Below, piece after piece: positions 10,101 to 19,152 of a stretch of 64,000 bases of DNA; position 1 is the first letter of the stretch; each line of letters starts with the position of its first letter. The stretch lies in NCBI GenBank assembly GCA_951813855.1, contig OX638380.1, positions 4,811,797-4,875,796 on the forward strand. The letters are read 5' to 3'. The position numbers were made by a program, and so were the translations under genes. Source of the DNA: an uncultured Verrucomicrobiae bacterium. GTDB taxonomy: Bacteria > Verrucomicrobiota > Verrucomicrobiia > Limisphaerales > AAA164-E04. The notes under the pieces were generated by a model. That model made no database searches. It was not told the DNA's origin and worked only from the letters and a program-made list of their open reading frames with translations.

Positions 10101-10830
10101 GACCGGGTACGATTTCGAGAACGCCCCGGCGTTCGAATGGCCCGAGCACCTGGTCGAAGCCTTGGCCCGAAGAGGAGAGACCGTCGCCGGCGAACGGCTC
10201 AACGAGGTGATTAAACGAAACATCGCCGGTTGGAACGTATGGGTAGACATCCAGTTGCTGGAGGGATTCGACGAAAAACTGGGCCGGAAAGCTCTGAAGT
10301 TATTGGAACATCAGTTATACGGCATAACCTTGCTCATGCCCCCGGACCGGCTGGAATCGCTCCAAACCGTCGCCATTCGGCTTGACCGCGAAAGCAAGAC
10401 TTTGAAAGGTATCCAGTATCATCCTTCCGAACGGTGGCTCCGGAACAACGGGCACGACCCCCGGGTGGCCAAAATGGTACATTTCCCCCGAGCGGCGAAC
10501 TTCGTTTCCCGCTCCCTGTTTGCCACGCAACCCAGGGTGTTGCTTCATGAGTTGGCGCACGCCTATCACGATCAGATTCTGGGCTTCGATCACGAAGCGA
10601 TTCGCGAAGCGTACGAAGCGGCCCGTGACGGCGGCCAATACGAAGCGGTGCAACATATCCGGGGGCGAACCATCCGTCATTACGCGCTGACCGATCATAA
10701 GGAGTATTTCGCCGAAGGCACCGAGGCGTATTTCGGAGCTAACGATTTCTACCCCTACGTGCGGGCCGAACTCCAGGAGCACGATCCCCAACTCTACGAA
10801 CTGTTGAAAGAGATCTGGGGTGAACTATAA
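7132..10830 (+). CDS. Tripartite exported peptidase: S9/DPP-IV serine peptidase fused to two zincin domains
   Basis: One uninterrupted 1232-residue frame. Residues 1-33 are a signal peptide or anchor. About 75-470 form a DPP-IV-type beta-propeller (for example LWLQSPKDDTEEQLTFDGN, FRWSADSREFRFIYN). About 480-735 are the S9 alpha/beta-hydrolase domain with nucleophile Ser615 in GIYGGSAGGQ, an acidic residue near Asp688 in GELDRNVD and His720 in GAGHG. Two related metallopeptidase domains follow. The first has H882-E-x-x-H886 (ILIHEFAHAMHE) and YEYWAECVQSYF; the second has H1139-E-x-x-H1143 (VLLHELAHAYHD) and KEYFAEGTEAYFG. The paired HExxH and downstream Glu suggest gluzincin/ATLF-like folds; that family name is tentative. 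Exported peptide digestion is the likely role. The M28 peptidase gene follows directly, probably in the same transcript. Confidence 0.85.
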   Translation: MNRFSRTIPWRLLLCGWLAVIGVIAVAQALLGQGTQEDYERADRLRERFRDKVFRTDVEPRWFGAGKGWYRVQTAKDRYEYVVFDASNATRKLAFDHEEMAQTIRELTQSAPRSENLGITDLVFGENEALTQFRLKDKTWKRESAAEPWKSAETPRADDAPRSNRRQRENQSSDGKWRIFVRDHNLWLQSPKDDTEEQLTFDGNQVDAYQEQIHWSPDSSRFIAFQREQLPTRQLHLIESSPKNSLYPVVHRLDYAKPGDRLPKTRLRLFDIAARTSKSVADDLFPNPWRLTKFRWSADSREFRFIYNQRSHQTLRLVGVDGETGTARAIIDETSPTFIDYAYKQYSHQLKASREIVWMSERDGWNHLYLYDEKTGRVKNQITKGDWVVRRVDHVDEDRRVVWFQAGGVVPGQDPYYLHACRVNLDGTGLVVLTSSDGTHRVRYSPDRRFLVATHSRVDQAPITELRNGRDGSLIAVLERADTGELEAAGWRTPEPFAAKGRDGVTDIYGVIYRPSNFSQDLSYPVIEHIYAGPHGSHVPKSFQAYRSSQSLAELGFVVVRIDGMGTSNRSKAFHDVCWQNLKDAGFPDRILWMKEAAQRYPYLDLNRVGIYGGSAGGQNTVSALLHHGDFYRVGVADCGCHDNRIDKIWWNELWMGWPIGPHYRENSNATHAEKLDGKLFLTVGELDRNVDPSSTLQLVDALIRANKDFEFLLVPGAGHGVGDSSPYLKRKRRDFFVRHLHDVTPRRQQRSLHLTDEVRQAWEFDDFYRKHLDNDGFPIVSSSAVSDYALREADYLIDRMLVGREDIRRALIDLRFRFSVMAYNEFTTDVPEHASLKPKDFWDRRARGLGATPSRPSVSCGEENLLQYPGDPYEGENILIHEFAHAMHEAIRTFDPDFDKRLEAVYQQAMEEGLWKGKYASSNRYEYWAECVQSYFDDNREHDASHNHVDTRAELKNYDPRIYDLINETYRDNPWRYLPPRQRKTAGHLTGYDFENAPAFEWPEHLVEALARRGETVAGERLNEVIKRNIAGWNVWVDIQLLEGFDEKLGRKALKLLEHQLYGITLLMPPDRLESLQTVAIRLDRESKTLKGIQYHPSERWLRNNGHDPRVAKMVHFPRAANFVSRSLFATQPRVLLHELAHAYHDQILGFDHEAIREAYEAARDGGQYEAVQHIRGRTIRHYALTDHKEYFAEGTEAYFGANDFYPYVRAELQEHDPQLYELLKEIWGEL

Positions 10831-10861
10831 TCGCCGGTCGGCGTTGACTCAGACGGCAACC

Positions 10862-13834
10862 ATGAGTAGGAAACTCTGGGACATGAAACGGAAGCGAGGC
10901 AGAATCGTCGGCGGGGAAACGAGCCTTCGGGTCCTGATTTTGGCGACGGTCTTGGCGTTACCCTTCTTGCTGGACGGTTGGGCCGATTCGCCGCTCTCGT
11001 CGGTTCGCCAGTTGACCTTCGACGGGCGCAGGAGCGGGGAAGGGTATTTCTCCCCGGACGGCAACCGGTTGATCTTTCAGAGCGAGCGGGACCAAGACAA
11101 TCCCTTTTACCAAATCTTCGTCTTGGACCTGACGACCGGCGATTCGCGCCGGATATCTCCCGGGGTCGGGAAAACGACCTGCGGCTTCTTCCGGCCGGGA
11201 ACCGGCAGGGTCTTGTATTCGTCCACCCATCACGACCCGCAGGCCAAGGCCAAGCAACAGGCGGAACTGGATTTTCGGGCTTCCGGCCAAACCCGCCGTT
11301 ACTCTTGGGACTACGACGAAACGATGGACGTTTTCAGTGCCGACAGCGACGGTTCGAACCTTCGGCAATTGACTTCGACTCTGGGATACGACGCCGAGGG
11401 TTCCTATTCGCCGGACGGCAAACTCGTTGTCTTTTGTTCCCTGAGGAGCGCCTTTCCGCTCAAGGAACTCAGCGAAGAGGACCGGCAACGTTACCAATTG
11501 GATCCTTCGTATTTCGGCGAACTTTATTTGATGAAGGCCGATGGCAGCCAGCTTCGTCGATTAACGAACCATCCCGGTTACGACGGCGGGCCGTTTTTCA
11601 CTCCCGACGGCGAACATATCGTCTGGAGACGTTTCGACAAAAGCGGGGCGACCGCCGATATTTTTACCGTTCGCATCGACGGCACGGGGCTGCGGCAACT
11701 GACCGATTTCCAATCGATGTCCTGGGCGCCGTATTGCCATCCTTCGGGACAGTACGTCATCTTTACCTCGAACAAATTCGGTTTCGGCAATTTCGAATTG
11801 TTCCTCGTCGACCGCAACGGCCTGAGGGAACCCGTCCGAGTGACCCACACCGACGGTTTCGACGGTTTGCCGGTATTTTCGCCTCAAGGCGATACGCTCA
11901 GCTGGACATCGGATCGCAACGATCAGAAACAGTCTCAATTGTATCTGGGCGCATGGGACCATGAAGCGGCGCTGCAAGTCCTGCAATTTGCTCCGTTGCG
12001 TCCCCGGGCGAATACCGGCCTTGCGGCCTCGCCGACACCCGAAGCAGGAAGCGTTCCTGCGATCGAGCGTTTAAGCCGGGATATCGAGGAAACCGATCAC
12101 CGGATTCACGTCGGCTATCTAGCTTCGGAAGAACTGGCGGGACGCCGGACTGGATCGGAAGGCAGCCGGGCAGCGGCACAATTCGCCGTCGAAGTGTTTC
12201 GGCACGCCGGTTTGTCGGAGATCGGATTGCCTCCCGGCCATGCGCACTCGTTCGAATTCACGCAAACCATTCAAACGGCCGAGGAAGGCAATCTCCTGAG
12301 TGCGGCAAATGACACGTTCCAGGTGGAGGAAGATTTTCGACCGCTGTCGTTTTCGGCCGACGGCGAAACGCAGGGGAAATTGGTCTTCGCGGGCTATGGC
12401 TTGGCCGTGCCGGGAGCGTTAGGCGAGGGCTACGATTCCTACGCCGGACTGAACGTCAGCAACAAAATTGTACTGGCGCTTCGATACGTTCCTGAAGACG
12501 TCGCTCCAGAGCGTCGGGAAACGCTGAATCGTTACGCCGGGCTGCGCTATAAGGCCATGACGGCTCGCGATCGCGGCGCCCGAGGCATTCTGATCGTTGC
12601 CGGACCGAATTCTCCCGGAGCCGGTACATTGATTACGCACCGCTTCGACAGCAGCCTGGCCGGTTCGGATATTCTGGCGGCCTCGATCAGCGGACGGACC
12701 GCCGAGCGCTTGCTGCAGTCCGCGGACCAAAGCCTCAAGGAATTACAGACTTCCCTGGATCGGGAAAATCCTCACGCACTCGGAGGTTTCGAACTCCCTG
12801 ACGTCGAAATCACCCTCGGCACCCGCATCGAGCGCGTCAAAGGAACGGACGACAATATTTTGGGATGGTTGCCGCCGGGAACTGCTTCGGTTGCGCCGGA
12901 ATTCGTCATCGTCGGAGCGCATTACGATCATCTCGGCCTCGGCGGCAGCCATTCGCTTCACCCGACGGGGGGAGAGCAGGCGATCCATTATGGAGCCGAC
13001 GACAACGCTTCCGGAGTTTCGACTGTCCTGGAACTGGCGGTCAGCTTGGCGGCCCGGCGCGAACAACAACCGGATACCTTCCGGCGAGGCGTCTTGTTCG
13101 CCCTGTGGTCCGGGGAAGAAATCGGACTGATCGGTTCGTCCAAATTCGCGGAACGTTTCGCCGCATCGTTAGGGCAAGCGGTAGTTTACCTCAATTTCGA
13201 CATGGTCGGCCGGCTGCGCGACAACCGCCTGATTTTGCAGGGCGTCAGTTCTTCGGCGGTTTGGCCTCGGGTTATCGAACGCAAAAACGTCGTTTCGGGA
13301 TTCGATTTGAAACTGCAGTCGGACCCGTATCTGCCGACCGATTCGACCGTGTTCTATAATCGAGGCGTGCCGATCCTCAGTTTTTTCACCGGCAGTCACG
13401 AAGACTATCACCGCCCGTCCGACACGGCAGATAAAATCAACTACCGGGGCTTGACCCGGATCAGCCGATTCGCCGAATCGCTGGTGTTGGACCTAGTCAG
13501 CCGGCCGGAAGCGCCGGGTTACGTCAAGGTCGACCAGACTCCGAGTCGCGGCGGGAATCGGGACAGCATGCGGGCGTTTCTAGGCACGATTCCCGACTAT
13601 GCCGCCGAGCTTCAGGGCGTGAAATTATCCGGAGTATCCGGCGGCGGCCCGGCCGATCGGGCCGGCTTGAAGGCGGAGGACGTGATCGTCCGTTTGGCCG
13701 GTCGAAAGATCAGTAATATCTACGACTACACCTACGCCATCGACAGCCTGAAAATCGGCGAACCGAGCCCGGTCGTCGTTCGGCGAGGCGAACAAACGCT
13801 CGAGTTGGAAATCGTTCCGGAATTACGACGATAA
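10862..13834 (+). CDS. TolB-like propeller / PA / M28 aminopeptidase / PDZ protein
   Basis: Large exported peptidase. I placed the start at ATG 10862; an in-frame ATG at 10820 would overlap the previous gene by 11 bases, and ATG 10883 is also possible. A signal segment (RVLILATVLALPFLLDGWA) leads into a WD40-like/PD40 propeller with repeats such as GYFSPDGNRLIF and GSYSPDGKLVVF. After a linker, LASEELAGRRTGSEG opens an M28 aminopeptidase with a PA-type insert. Its zinc ligands are visible in GAHYDHLG, YGADDNASG, SGEEIGLIGS, NFDMVGR and the C-terminal His of SHEDYHRPSDT. The last ~90 residues are a PDZ domain (GGGPADRAGLKAEDVIV). It probably finishes peptides released by the fused peptidase upstream. 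Confidence 0.87.
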   Translation: MSRKLWDMKRKRGRIVGGETSLRVLILATVLALPFLLDGWADSPLSSVRQLTFDGRRSGEGYFSPDGNRLIFQSERDQDNPFYQIFVLDLTTGDSRRISPGVGKTTCGFFRPGTGRVLYSSTHHDPQAKAKQQAELDFRASGQTRRYSWDYDETMDVFSADSDGSNLRQLTSTLGYDAEGSYSPDGKLVVFCSLRSAFPLKELSEEDRQRYQLDPSYFGELYLMKADGSQLRRLTNHPGYDGGPFFTPDGEHIVWRRFDKSGATADIFTVRIDGTGLRQLTDFQSMSWAPYCHPSGQYVIFTSNKFGFGNFELFLVDRNGLREPVRVTHTDGFDGLPVFSPQGDTLSWTSDRNDQKQSQLYLGAWDHEAALQVLQFAPLRPRANTGLAASPTPEAGSVPAIERLSRDIEETDHRIHVGYLASEELAGRRTGSEGSRAAAQFAVEVFRHAGLSEIGLPPGHAHSFEFTQTIQTAEEGNLLSAANDTFQVEEDFRPLSFSADGETQGKLVFAGYGLAVPGALGEGYDSYAGLNVSNKIVLALRYVPEDVAPERRETLNRYAGLRYKAMTARDRGARGILIVAGPNSPGAGTLITHRFDSSLAGSDILAASISGRTAERLLQSADQSLKELQTSLDRENPHALGGFELPDVEITLGTRIERVKGTDDNILGWLPPGTASVAPEFVIVGAHYDHLGLGGSHSLHPTGGEQAIHYGADDNASGVSTVLELAVSLAARREQQPDTFRRGVLFALWSGEEIGLIGSSKFAERFAASLGQAVVYLNFDMVGRLRDNRLILQGVSSSAVWPRVIERKNVVSGFDLKLQSDPYLPTDSTVFYNRGVPILSFFTGSHEDYHRPSDTADKINYRGLTRISRFAESLVLDLVSRPEAPGYVKVDQTPSRGGNRDSMRAFLGTIPDYAAELQGVKLSGVSGGGPADRAGLKAEDVIVRLAGRKISNIYDYTYAIDSLKIGEPSPVVVRRGEQTLELEIVPELRR

Positions 13835-13991
13835 CCGATCGGTTGCGACCTGATGCATTCGGAAAGCTTCATATGATCCGTTGCTTCTTTTTTTGCGGTG
13901 GTGCCGGCCGGCGATCTCGAACTTCGGGGCCGGCCTACGTTACCGGATTTTCCGAGTCGAATTCTGAAACGAGGCGGGCCGGAATAGACCG

Positions 13992-15932
13992 ATGAGATTA
14001 TATCTGCGAATCTGGCTCTACCTAGCGGGGTTAGGAGGTTTGGTCGCCGCCATGTACTTCTTCTCGGTCCGGGAAGGACTGCTCCCTTCAGGTTCCGATC
14101 CCGACTCGCCGCGCATTCGCCCGGCCTCCAATTATTCCTATTCGAGACCTTCTTCGCTCGGCCCCCATTGGGATAGTGGCGTGTTCCGGGGCAACCCGGA
14201 TTACGAAAATCGCGACGGTCGCACGCCGCAACCGCAATTCAGCCACCCTCACGGTTATTACGATCAACCTTTCGAACTGACCGTAGATAGTGCTCATCCC
14301 GAGACCGAAATCTGGTATACCACCGACGGTTCCATCCCGCTTTCTCCAGAAGAACAGGGGGGGCCGAACGGTCGGCGGTTCACCGGGAAGATCCCCGTAA
14401 ACCAGACGCTTTACCTTTCGGCCGTCGCCCAAGCGCCGAATCTGGCGCCGTCCGTTCCGGTGACCTGCACCTGGTTGTTTTTAGACGACATCCTGAAACA
14501 AGACCGGGATCTGGCGGTCGCCGTCGGCTGGCCTCGCCACCCCGTGAACGCCAAGCAAATGGACTACGGCATGGACCCCCGGATCGTCGAACAGTTTACC
14601 CGTCAGGAATGGAAGGAAGCCTTCACGCAAATCGATACCATGTCGTTGGTGCTGCCGTTAGATTTCCTGATTCATCCTGAGTACGGGATCTACGTCAATC
14701 CTCAGGGGCACGGCAAACCCTGGGAACGATTCGTTTCCGTCGAGTTGCTCGACCGCAACGGAGGTCCGGGCTTTCAGGTCGGCGCCGGGTTGCGGATTCG
14801 CGGCGGGTTCACGCGCAATTCCTTTTTCGTCAAACACGCGTTCCGATTGTTTTTTCGCAAAATCTACGGTGCCGGTAAATTGAAATACGCGCTTTTCGAG
14901 GACGAAGGCGCCGCTCGGTTCGACAAGATTGATTTGAGAACCGCCCAAAATTATTCCTGGGCTCGAAGAGGAGACCGGCCTTACGGCACCCACAATACTT
15001 TCGTCCGAGACGTCTTTTGCCGGGATACGCAACGGGACATGGGTTTTCCCTATACCCGAAGCCGGTACTATCATCTCTTTCTGAACGGTCAGTATTGGGG
15101 CATCTACATGACGGAAGAGCGTCCGGAAGCCGCTTATGGCGCCACCTATTTCGGCGGCGAGCGGGAAGATTACGACACCCTGAAAAGCAGCAATATGTCG
15201 GGAGGGTACGTACTGGAAGCTACCGACGGCAACGTCGCGGCCTGGCGCACCGTTTGGGAGCTGTCCCGGAAATTGGCCCAGACGCCGCACGAGGGCGATC
15301 GTTTTTATGCCGAATTGACGGGCTTGACTCCCGATCTCTCCGGACCGAGCGGCAAACCGGCTTTGGTCGATGTCGACAACCTGATCAATTTCATGCTAAA
15401 CCATTTCTATGCCGGCAACTCGGACGCGCCCCTTTCACGGTTCATGGGCAACAGCCGGGCCAACAACTGGTTCGCAATTCGCAATCGCCACGGCTGGGAA
15501 GGTTTTCGTTTCTTCGTCCACGACGCCGAGCACACTCTGGGAACGCCCGACAGCATGAACGACCGGACCGGCCCCTATTTTCATCGCCATCAAAATCTGT
15601 TTCCGTTCAGCAATCCTCAATGGCTGCATCAAGATCTGACGAACCATCCCCGGTACCGCCGACGCTTTCAGGAAATCGCCAAGGAACATTTGACCGGCGG
15701 GGGAGCGCTCACCACCGAACGCAGCGTTACCAGATTTCTGTTCCGGGCCCGCCAGATCGACAAGGCCATTCGCGCTCAATCCGCCCGCTGGGGCGACGCT
15801 GCGCCCCGAACTAGCCGGCCCTATACGGTGCCGGACTGGGAATCGCGAATTCATTGGGTCGTCGACACGGTGCTGCCGGACCGGGAACTCATGATCATCG
15901 AGCAGCTCAAGAAAGACGGCCTCTACGAATAA
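13992..15932 (+). CDS. CotH-kinase family protein, paralogue 1
   Basis: Membrane-anchored or secreted protein of 646 residues. Residues 6-27 form a single hydrophobic segment. About 75-160 contain a chitobiase/Fn3-associated-type domain with EIWYTTDGSIPL. The rest is a CotH-kinase-like domain: LRIRGGFTRNSFF with KHAFRLFFRK, FDKIDLRTAQNYSW, HLFLNGQYWGIYMTEER and FFVHDAEHTLG, the last likely holding a metal-binding acid. Bacillus CotH phosphorylates spore-coat proteins; the substrate here is unknown. The next gene is a close relative, so the pair arose by tandem duplication. The 157-base interval upstream has no gene. Confidence 0.82.
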   Translation: MRLYLRIWLYLAGLGGLVAAMYFFSVREGLLPSGSDPDSPRIRPASNYSYSRPSSLGPHWDSGVFRGNPDYENRDGRTPQPQFSHPHGYYDQPFELTVDSAHPETEIWYTTDGSIPLSPEEQGGPNGRRFTGKIPVNQTLYLSAVAQAPNLAPSVPVTCTWLFLDDILKQDRDLAVAVGWPRHPVNAKQMDYGMDPRIVEQFTRQEWKEAFTQIDTMSLVLPLDFLIHPEYGIYVNPQGHGKPWERFVSVELLDRNGGPGFQVGAGLRIRGGFTRNSFFVKHAFRLFFRKIYGAGKLKYALFEDEGAARFDKIDLRTAQNYSWARRGDRPYGTHNTFVRDVFCRDTQRDMGFPYTRSRYYHLFLNGQYWGIYMTEERPEAAYGATYFGGEREDYDTLKSSNMSGGYVLEATDGNVAAWRTVWELSRKLAQTPHEGDRFYAELTGLTPDLSGPSGKPALVDVDNLINFMLNHFYAGNSDAPLSRFMGNSRANNWFAIRNRHGWEGFRFFVHDAEHTLGTPDSMNDRTGPYFHRHQNLFPFSNPQWLHQDLTNHPRYRRRFQEIAKEHLTGGGALTTERSVTRFLFRARQIDKAIRAQSARWGDAAPRTSRPYTVPDWESRIHWVVDTVLPDRELMIIEQLKKDGLYE

Positions 15933-16114
15933 TCGGTCCCGGCGGCGAACGAATCCGGATTTGAGTTGGCAATCGTTCGGACTCGGCGGTTATATTCGCC
16001 ACGAAACCGACTGGCCCGGCAAGGTTCTTATTCGTGACGGATGCGTCGGTTGCTGTAACGGGAAGGGGCGGAATCGCGTCTTAACCGAAGACCCAGCGAT
16101 CACAAAGCGATAGT

Positions 16115-18013
16115 ATGAATTTCTTTTCCGGACTGCGACTCGAAACCCGTCGGACCGTTCTGCTGCTCGGGGCGTCGTTTGCGCTTGTCAACGAGGGCTG
16201 GTCGCAACGTTGGGAACGCGCTCCGATACCCGACCCCAATCCGCCGCCGATGCCGAACTACGAAGATCGGCAAGAACGCACCGCCGGCCCCCAATTCAGC
16301 CGGAAACACGGTTACTACCGGGAGGCGTTTCGGCTGACACTTTCGAGCCCCGATTCCGAAGCGGAAATCTGGTACACGACAGACGGGTCCGTTCCGTTGC
16401 CGGAGGAAGGAGAAACCGACAACGCCGGCCGGCGATACCAGGAACCGATCGCCGTCGATCGAACCAGCTGGATTACGGCCGTCAGCCGCGTTCCCGGAAA
16501 AAAGCCTTCCGTGCCCGTAACCCGTACTTATCTCTTTCTCGACGATATTCTGAAGCAAAGTTCGGAAAGCGCGATCGCCGACGGTTGGCCCGCCCGGCCG
16601 GAAAACGGCAAGCGGATGGACTACGGCCTGAACCGGAGCATCGTCGAGGAATTTGACCGCCAAGAATGGGAAGAAGCCTTTAACCAAATCGACACTCTGT
16701 CCATGGTGGCGCCTCAGGGTCATTTCACCGATCCCAATTACGGCATCTACACCAATCCCAGAGGGCGGGGGAAGGATTGGGAACGCTACGTATCGCTCGA
16801 ATTGATCAAGAACGACGGCAGCGAAGGTTTTCAGGTCGGCACCGGCATGAGGATTCGCGGGGGGTTCACTCGCAACCGATACTTCGTCAAGCACGGGTTC
16901 CGGCTATTTTTCCGCAACCGGTACGGAGCCGGGAAACTTCGTTACAAGCTCTTCGAGGACGAGGGGGCGGACCGCTACGACAAAATGGATCTGCGCACGG
17001 CTCAGAATTATTCCTGGGCTATGAGCCGTAGCCGGGAACGGGGCAAGGAGAACACGTACGTTCGGGAGGTATTTTGCCGGGACACGCAACGGGATCTAGG
17101 CTCGGCCTATACCCGGAGCCGGTACTACCACCTGTTCCTGAACGGCCAGTACTGGGGAATCTATCAGACCGAAGAGCGCCCCGAGGCGGCTTACGGGGCC
17201 ACCTATTTAGGCGGCGACCGGGATGATTACGATACCGTCAAATGCGCCAGCAGTCCGGGACACCATCTCGTCGAAGCGACCGACGGGAATCTCGATAGTT
17301 GGAAAGAATTGTGGGAGAACGCCCGCGCCTTGGCCAAGGATCCTCGAGACGAGATTTACGCCCGATTGACCGGATTGACTCCCGATTTGACCGGGCCGAG
17401 CGGCGGACCGGCATTGGTCGAAGTCGACAATTTGATCAACTACATGTTGATTCATTTCTATTCGGGAAATTCCGATTCGCCGTTATCCCGCTTCATGGAC
17501 AATCGCCGCGCCAACAACTGGTTCGCGATTCGCAACCGCAAGGGGAAAGACGGGTTCCGTTTTTTCGTTCACGACGCCGAGCATACTTTGGGAACTCCGA
17601 CCAGCGAGAACGACCGGACCGGCCCTTACCGCAGCAGCAATCAGGATCGATTCGAATTCAGCAATCCGCAATGGCTTCATCAGGATCTGATGAGTCATCC
17701 TTCCTATCGCCGGCGTTTCGGAGAATTGGCGCAGTGGCATTTGACCGGCGGGGGAGCCTTGACGACCGAACCTTGCTTGGCGCGATTCGAAGCCCGGGCG
17801 AATCAGATCGACAAGGCCATGAAGGCGCAATCGGCGAGATGGGGGGACGCCTCCAATCGTACCGGGGACGGCAATACGATCGACGATTGGCGCGAGTGCA
17901 TCCGTTGGGTTATCGAAGAGGTTATTCCGGAGCGGGAATACGAAGTAATCAGGCAACTGAAAGAAGACCGGCTCTATCCGCCGTTAGGCGAATCGTCCGA
18001 GCAGGGATCCTAG
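16115..18013 (+). CDS. CotH-kinase family protein, paralogue 2
   Basis: Residues 1-31 are a signal peptide (RRTVLLLGASFALVNEGWS) rather than the N-terminal anchor of paralogue 1. After a Pro/Asn-rich linker the domain order is the same: a TTDGSVPL domain, then MRIRGGFTRNRYF, YDKMDLRTAQNYSW, NGQYWGIYQTEERPEA and FFVHDAEHTLG. The two proteins align almost without gaps along the catalytic part and clearly share descent. The different N-termini suggest different anchoring of similar activities. A nucleotide-sugar epimerase starts 19 bases after the stop, so this gene is probably cotranscribed with it. Confidence 0.82.
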   Translation: MNFFSGLRLETRRTVLLLGASFALVNEGWSQRWERAPIPDPNPPPMPNYEDRQERTAGPQFSRKHGYYREAFRLTLSSPDSEAEIWYTTDGSVPLPEEGETDNAGRRYQEPIAVDRTSWITAVSRVPGKKPSVPVTRTYLFLDDILKQSSESAIADGWPARPENGKRMDYGLNRSIVEEFDRQEWEEAFNQIDTLSMVAPQGHFTDPNYGIYTNPRGRGKDWERYVSLELIKNDGSEGFQVGTGMRIRGGFTRNRYFVKHGFRLFFRNRYGAGKLRYKLFEDEGADRYDKMDLRTAQNYSWAMSRSRERGKENTYVREVFCRDTQRDLGSAYTRSRYYHLFLNGQYWGIYQTEERPEAAYGATYLGGDRDDYDTVKCASSPGHHLVEATDGNLDSWKELWENARALAKDPRDEIYARLTGLTPDLTGPSGGPALVEVDNLINYMLIHFYSGNSDSPLSRFMDNRRANNWFAIRNRKGKDGFRFFVHDAEHTLGTPTSENDRTGPYRSSNQDRFEFSNPQWLHQDLMSHPSYRRRFGELAQWHLTGGGALTTEPCLARFEARANQIDKAMKAQSARWGDASNRTGDGNTIDDWRECIRWVIEEVIPEREYEVIRQLKEDRLYPPLGESSEQGS

Positions 18014-18032
18014 GACGAACGCTAGGGCCGTC

Positions 18033-19046
18033 ATGCGCTATCTGATTACGGGCGGAGCGGGTTTTATCGGTTCCCATTTGGCGGACCGCTTGCTGGAACA
18101 AGGAAACGACGTCATTGCTCTGGACAATCTGTCCACCGGAAGGCTCGACAACATCCGTCAGCTGGAAGCGAACAAGCGATTCGATTTGGCTTACGGCGAC
18201 GTAACCAACCGCCAGCTGGTCGACGAATGCGCCAAATGCGTGGACCGGGTCTTCCATTTGGCCTCTCCCGTGGGCGTCCGGTTAATCGTCGAAGATCCCA
18301 TCCGCGCGATCGAAACCAATATTTACGGTACGGCGGAAGTTTTCAGCGCATGCGAACGCTACCGGCTGCCGGTGCTGCTGACCTCGACTTCGGAAGTCTA
18401 CGGCAAATCCGATCGGATTCCTTACTCGGAAGACGAAGATTGTGTCATCGGTTCGCCGGTCCATAGCCGTTGGGCCTACGCCTGCGTCAAGGCGCTAGAC
18501 GAATTTCTCGCCGTGGGTTACTGGCGGCAGACTGGCTTAGCCGCCATAACCGTTCGCTTGTTCAATACGGCCGGCCCTCGTCAAACCGGCCATTACGGCA
18601 TGGTGATTCCGAGCCTCATCGATCAAGCGTTGGCAGGGGAGGCGCTCGACGTCTACGGCGACGGCCGGCAGACCCGCTGCTTTTGCCATGTCCAAGATGC
18701 CGTAAGCGCCCTGATCGCCTTGATGGATCGTCACGAGGAAACCGCCGGGGAAATCTTCAACGTCGGCACGGCCGAACAGATCACCATCAACGATCTGGCG
18801 AAAAAGATACTCGAGATGACGGGTTCGCCAGCGCCAGTGAACCACGTTCCGTACGAGGAAGCCTACGGCGAGGGTTTCGAGGACATGCGGCACCGGGTGC
18901 CGCGATTGGACAAGATTCGCGAGCGGATCGGTTACGAGCCGCAATACGACTTGACGGCCATTCTCCGGGACATGATCGCCGAAGCAAAGGGACACTCCCG
19001 AGGGTCGAAACCGGGGGCGGCCGATCAGGGTTCGTCCGGGGAATAG
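18033..19046 (+). CDS. NAD-dependent nucleotide-sugar epimerase/dehydratase
   Basis: Cytoplasmic short-chain (extended SDR) enzyme. It shows the N-terminal NAD loop TGGAGFIGSHL, the LDNLSTG segment, the active-site Ser/Thr run TSTSEVYGKS and the catalytic YxxxK in WAYACVKALDE. The substrate-binding RLFNTAGPRQTGHYGMV and YGDGRQTRCFCHVQD segments resemble UDP-glucuronate decarboxylase and UDP-glucose 4-epimerase relatives. The length of 337 residues is standard. It lies directly downstream of the CotH pair, so it may supply a sugar for surface polymers, though no glycosyltransferase is adjacent. Exact substrate unresolved. Confidence 0.82.
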   Translation: MRYLITGGAGFIGSHLADRLLEQGNDVIALDNLSTGRLDNIRQLEANKRFDLAYGDVTNRQLVDECAKCVDRVFHLASPVGVRLIVEDPIRAIETNIYGTAEVFSACERYRLPVLLTSTSEVYGKSDRIPYSEDEDCVIGSPVHSRWAYACVKALDEFLAVGYWRQTGLAAITVRLFNTAGPRQTGHYGMVIPSLIDQALAGEALDVYGDGRQTRCFCHVQDAVSALIALMDRHEETAGEIFNVGTAEQITINDLAKKILEMTGSPAPVNHVPYEEAYGEGFEDMRHRVPRLDKIRERIGYEPQYDLTAILRDMIAEAKGHSRGSKPGAADQGSSGE

Positions 19047-19152
19047 GGAGGTTCGCGCCGGCCGGTTCCTCTCGGTCCGGCCCCGCATGAATTAAATATA
19101 ACAAATATTGTGCGAAAACTTTCAGGGTGAAAACCCCCGGTTTTACTGGCTT

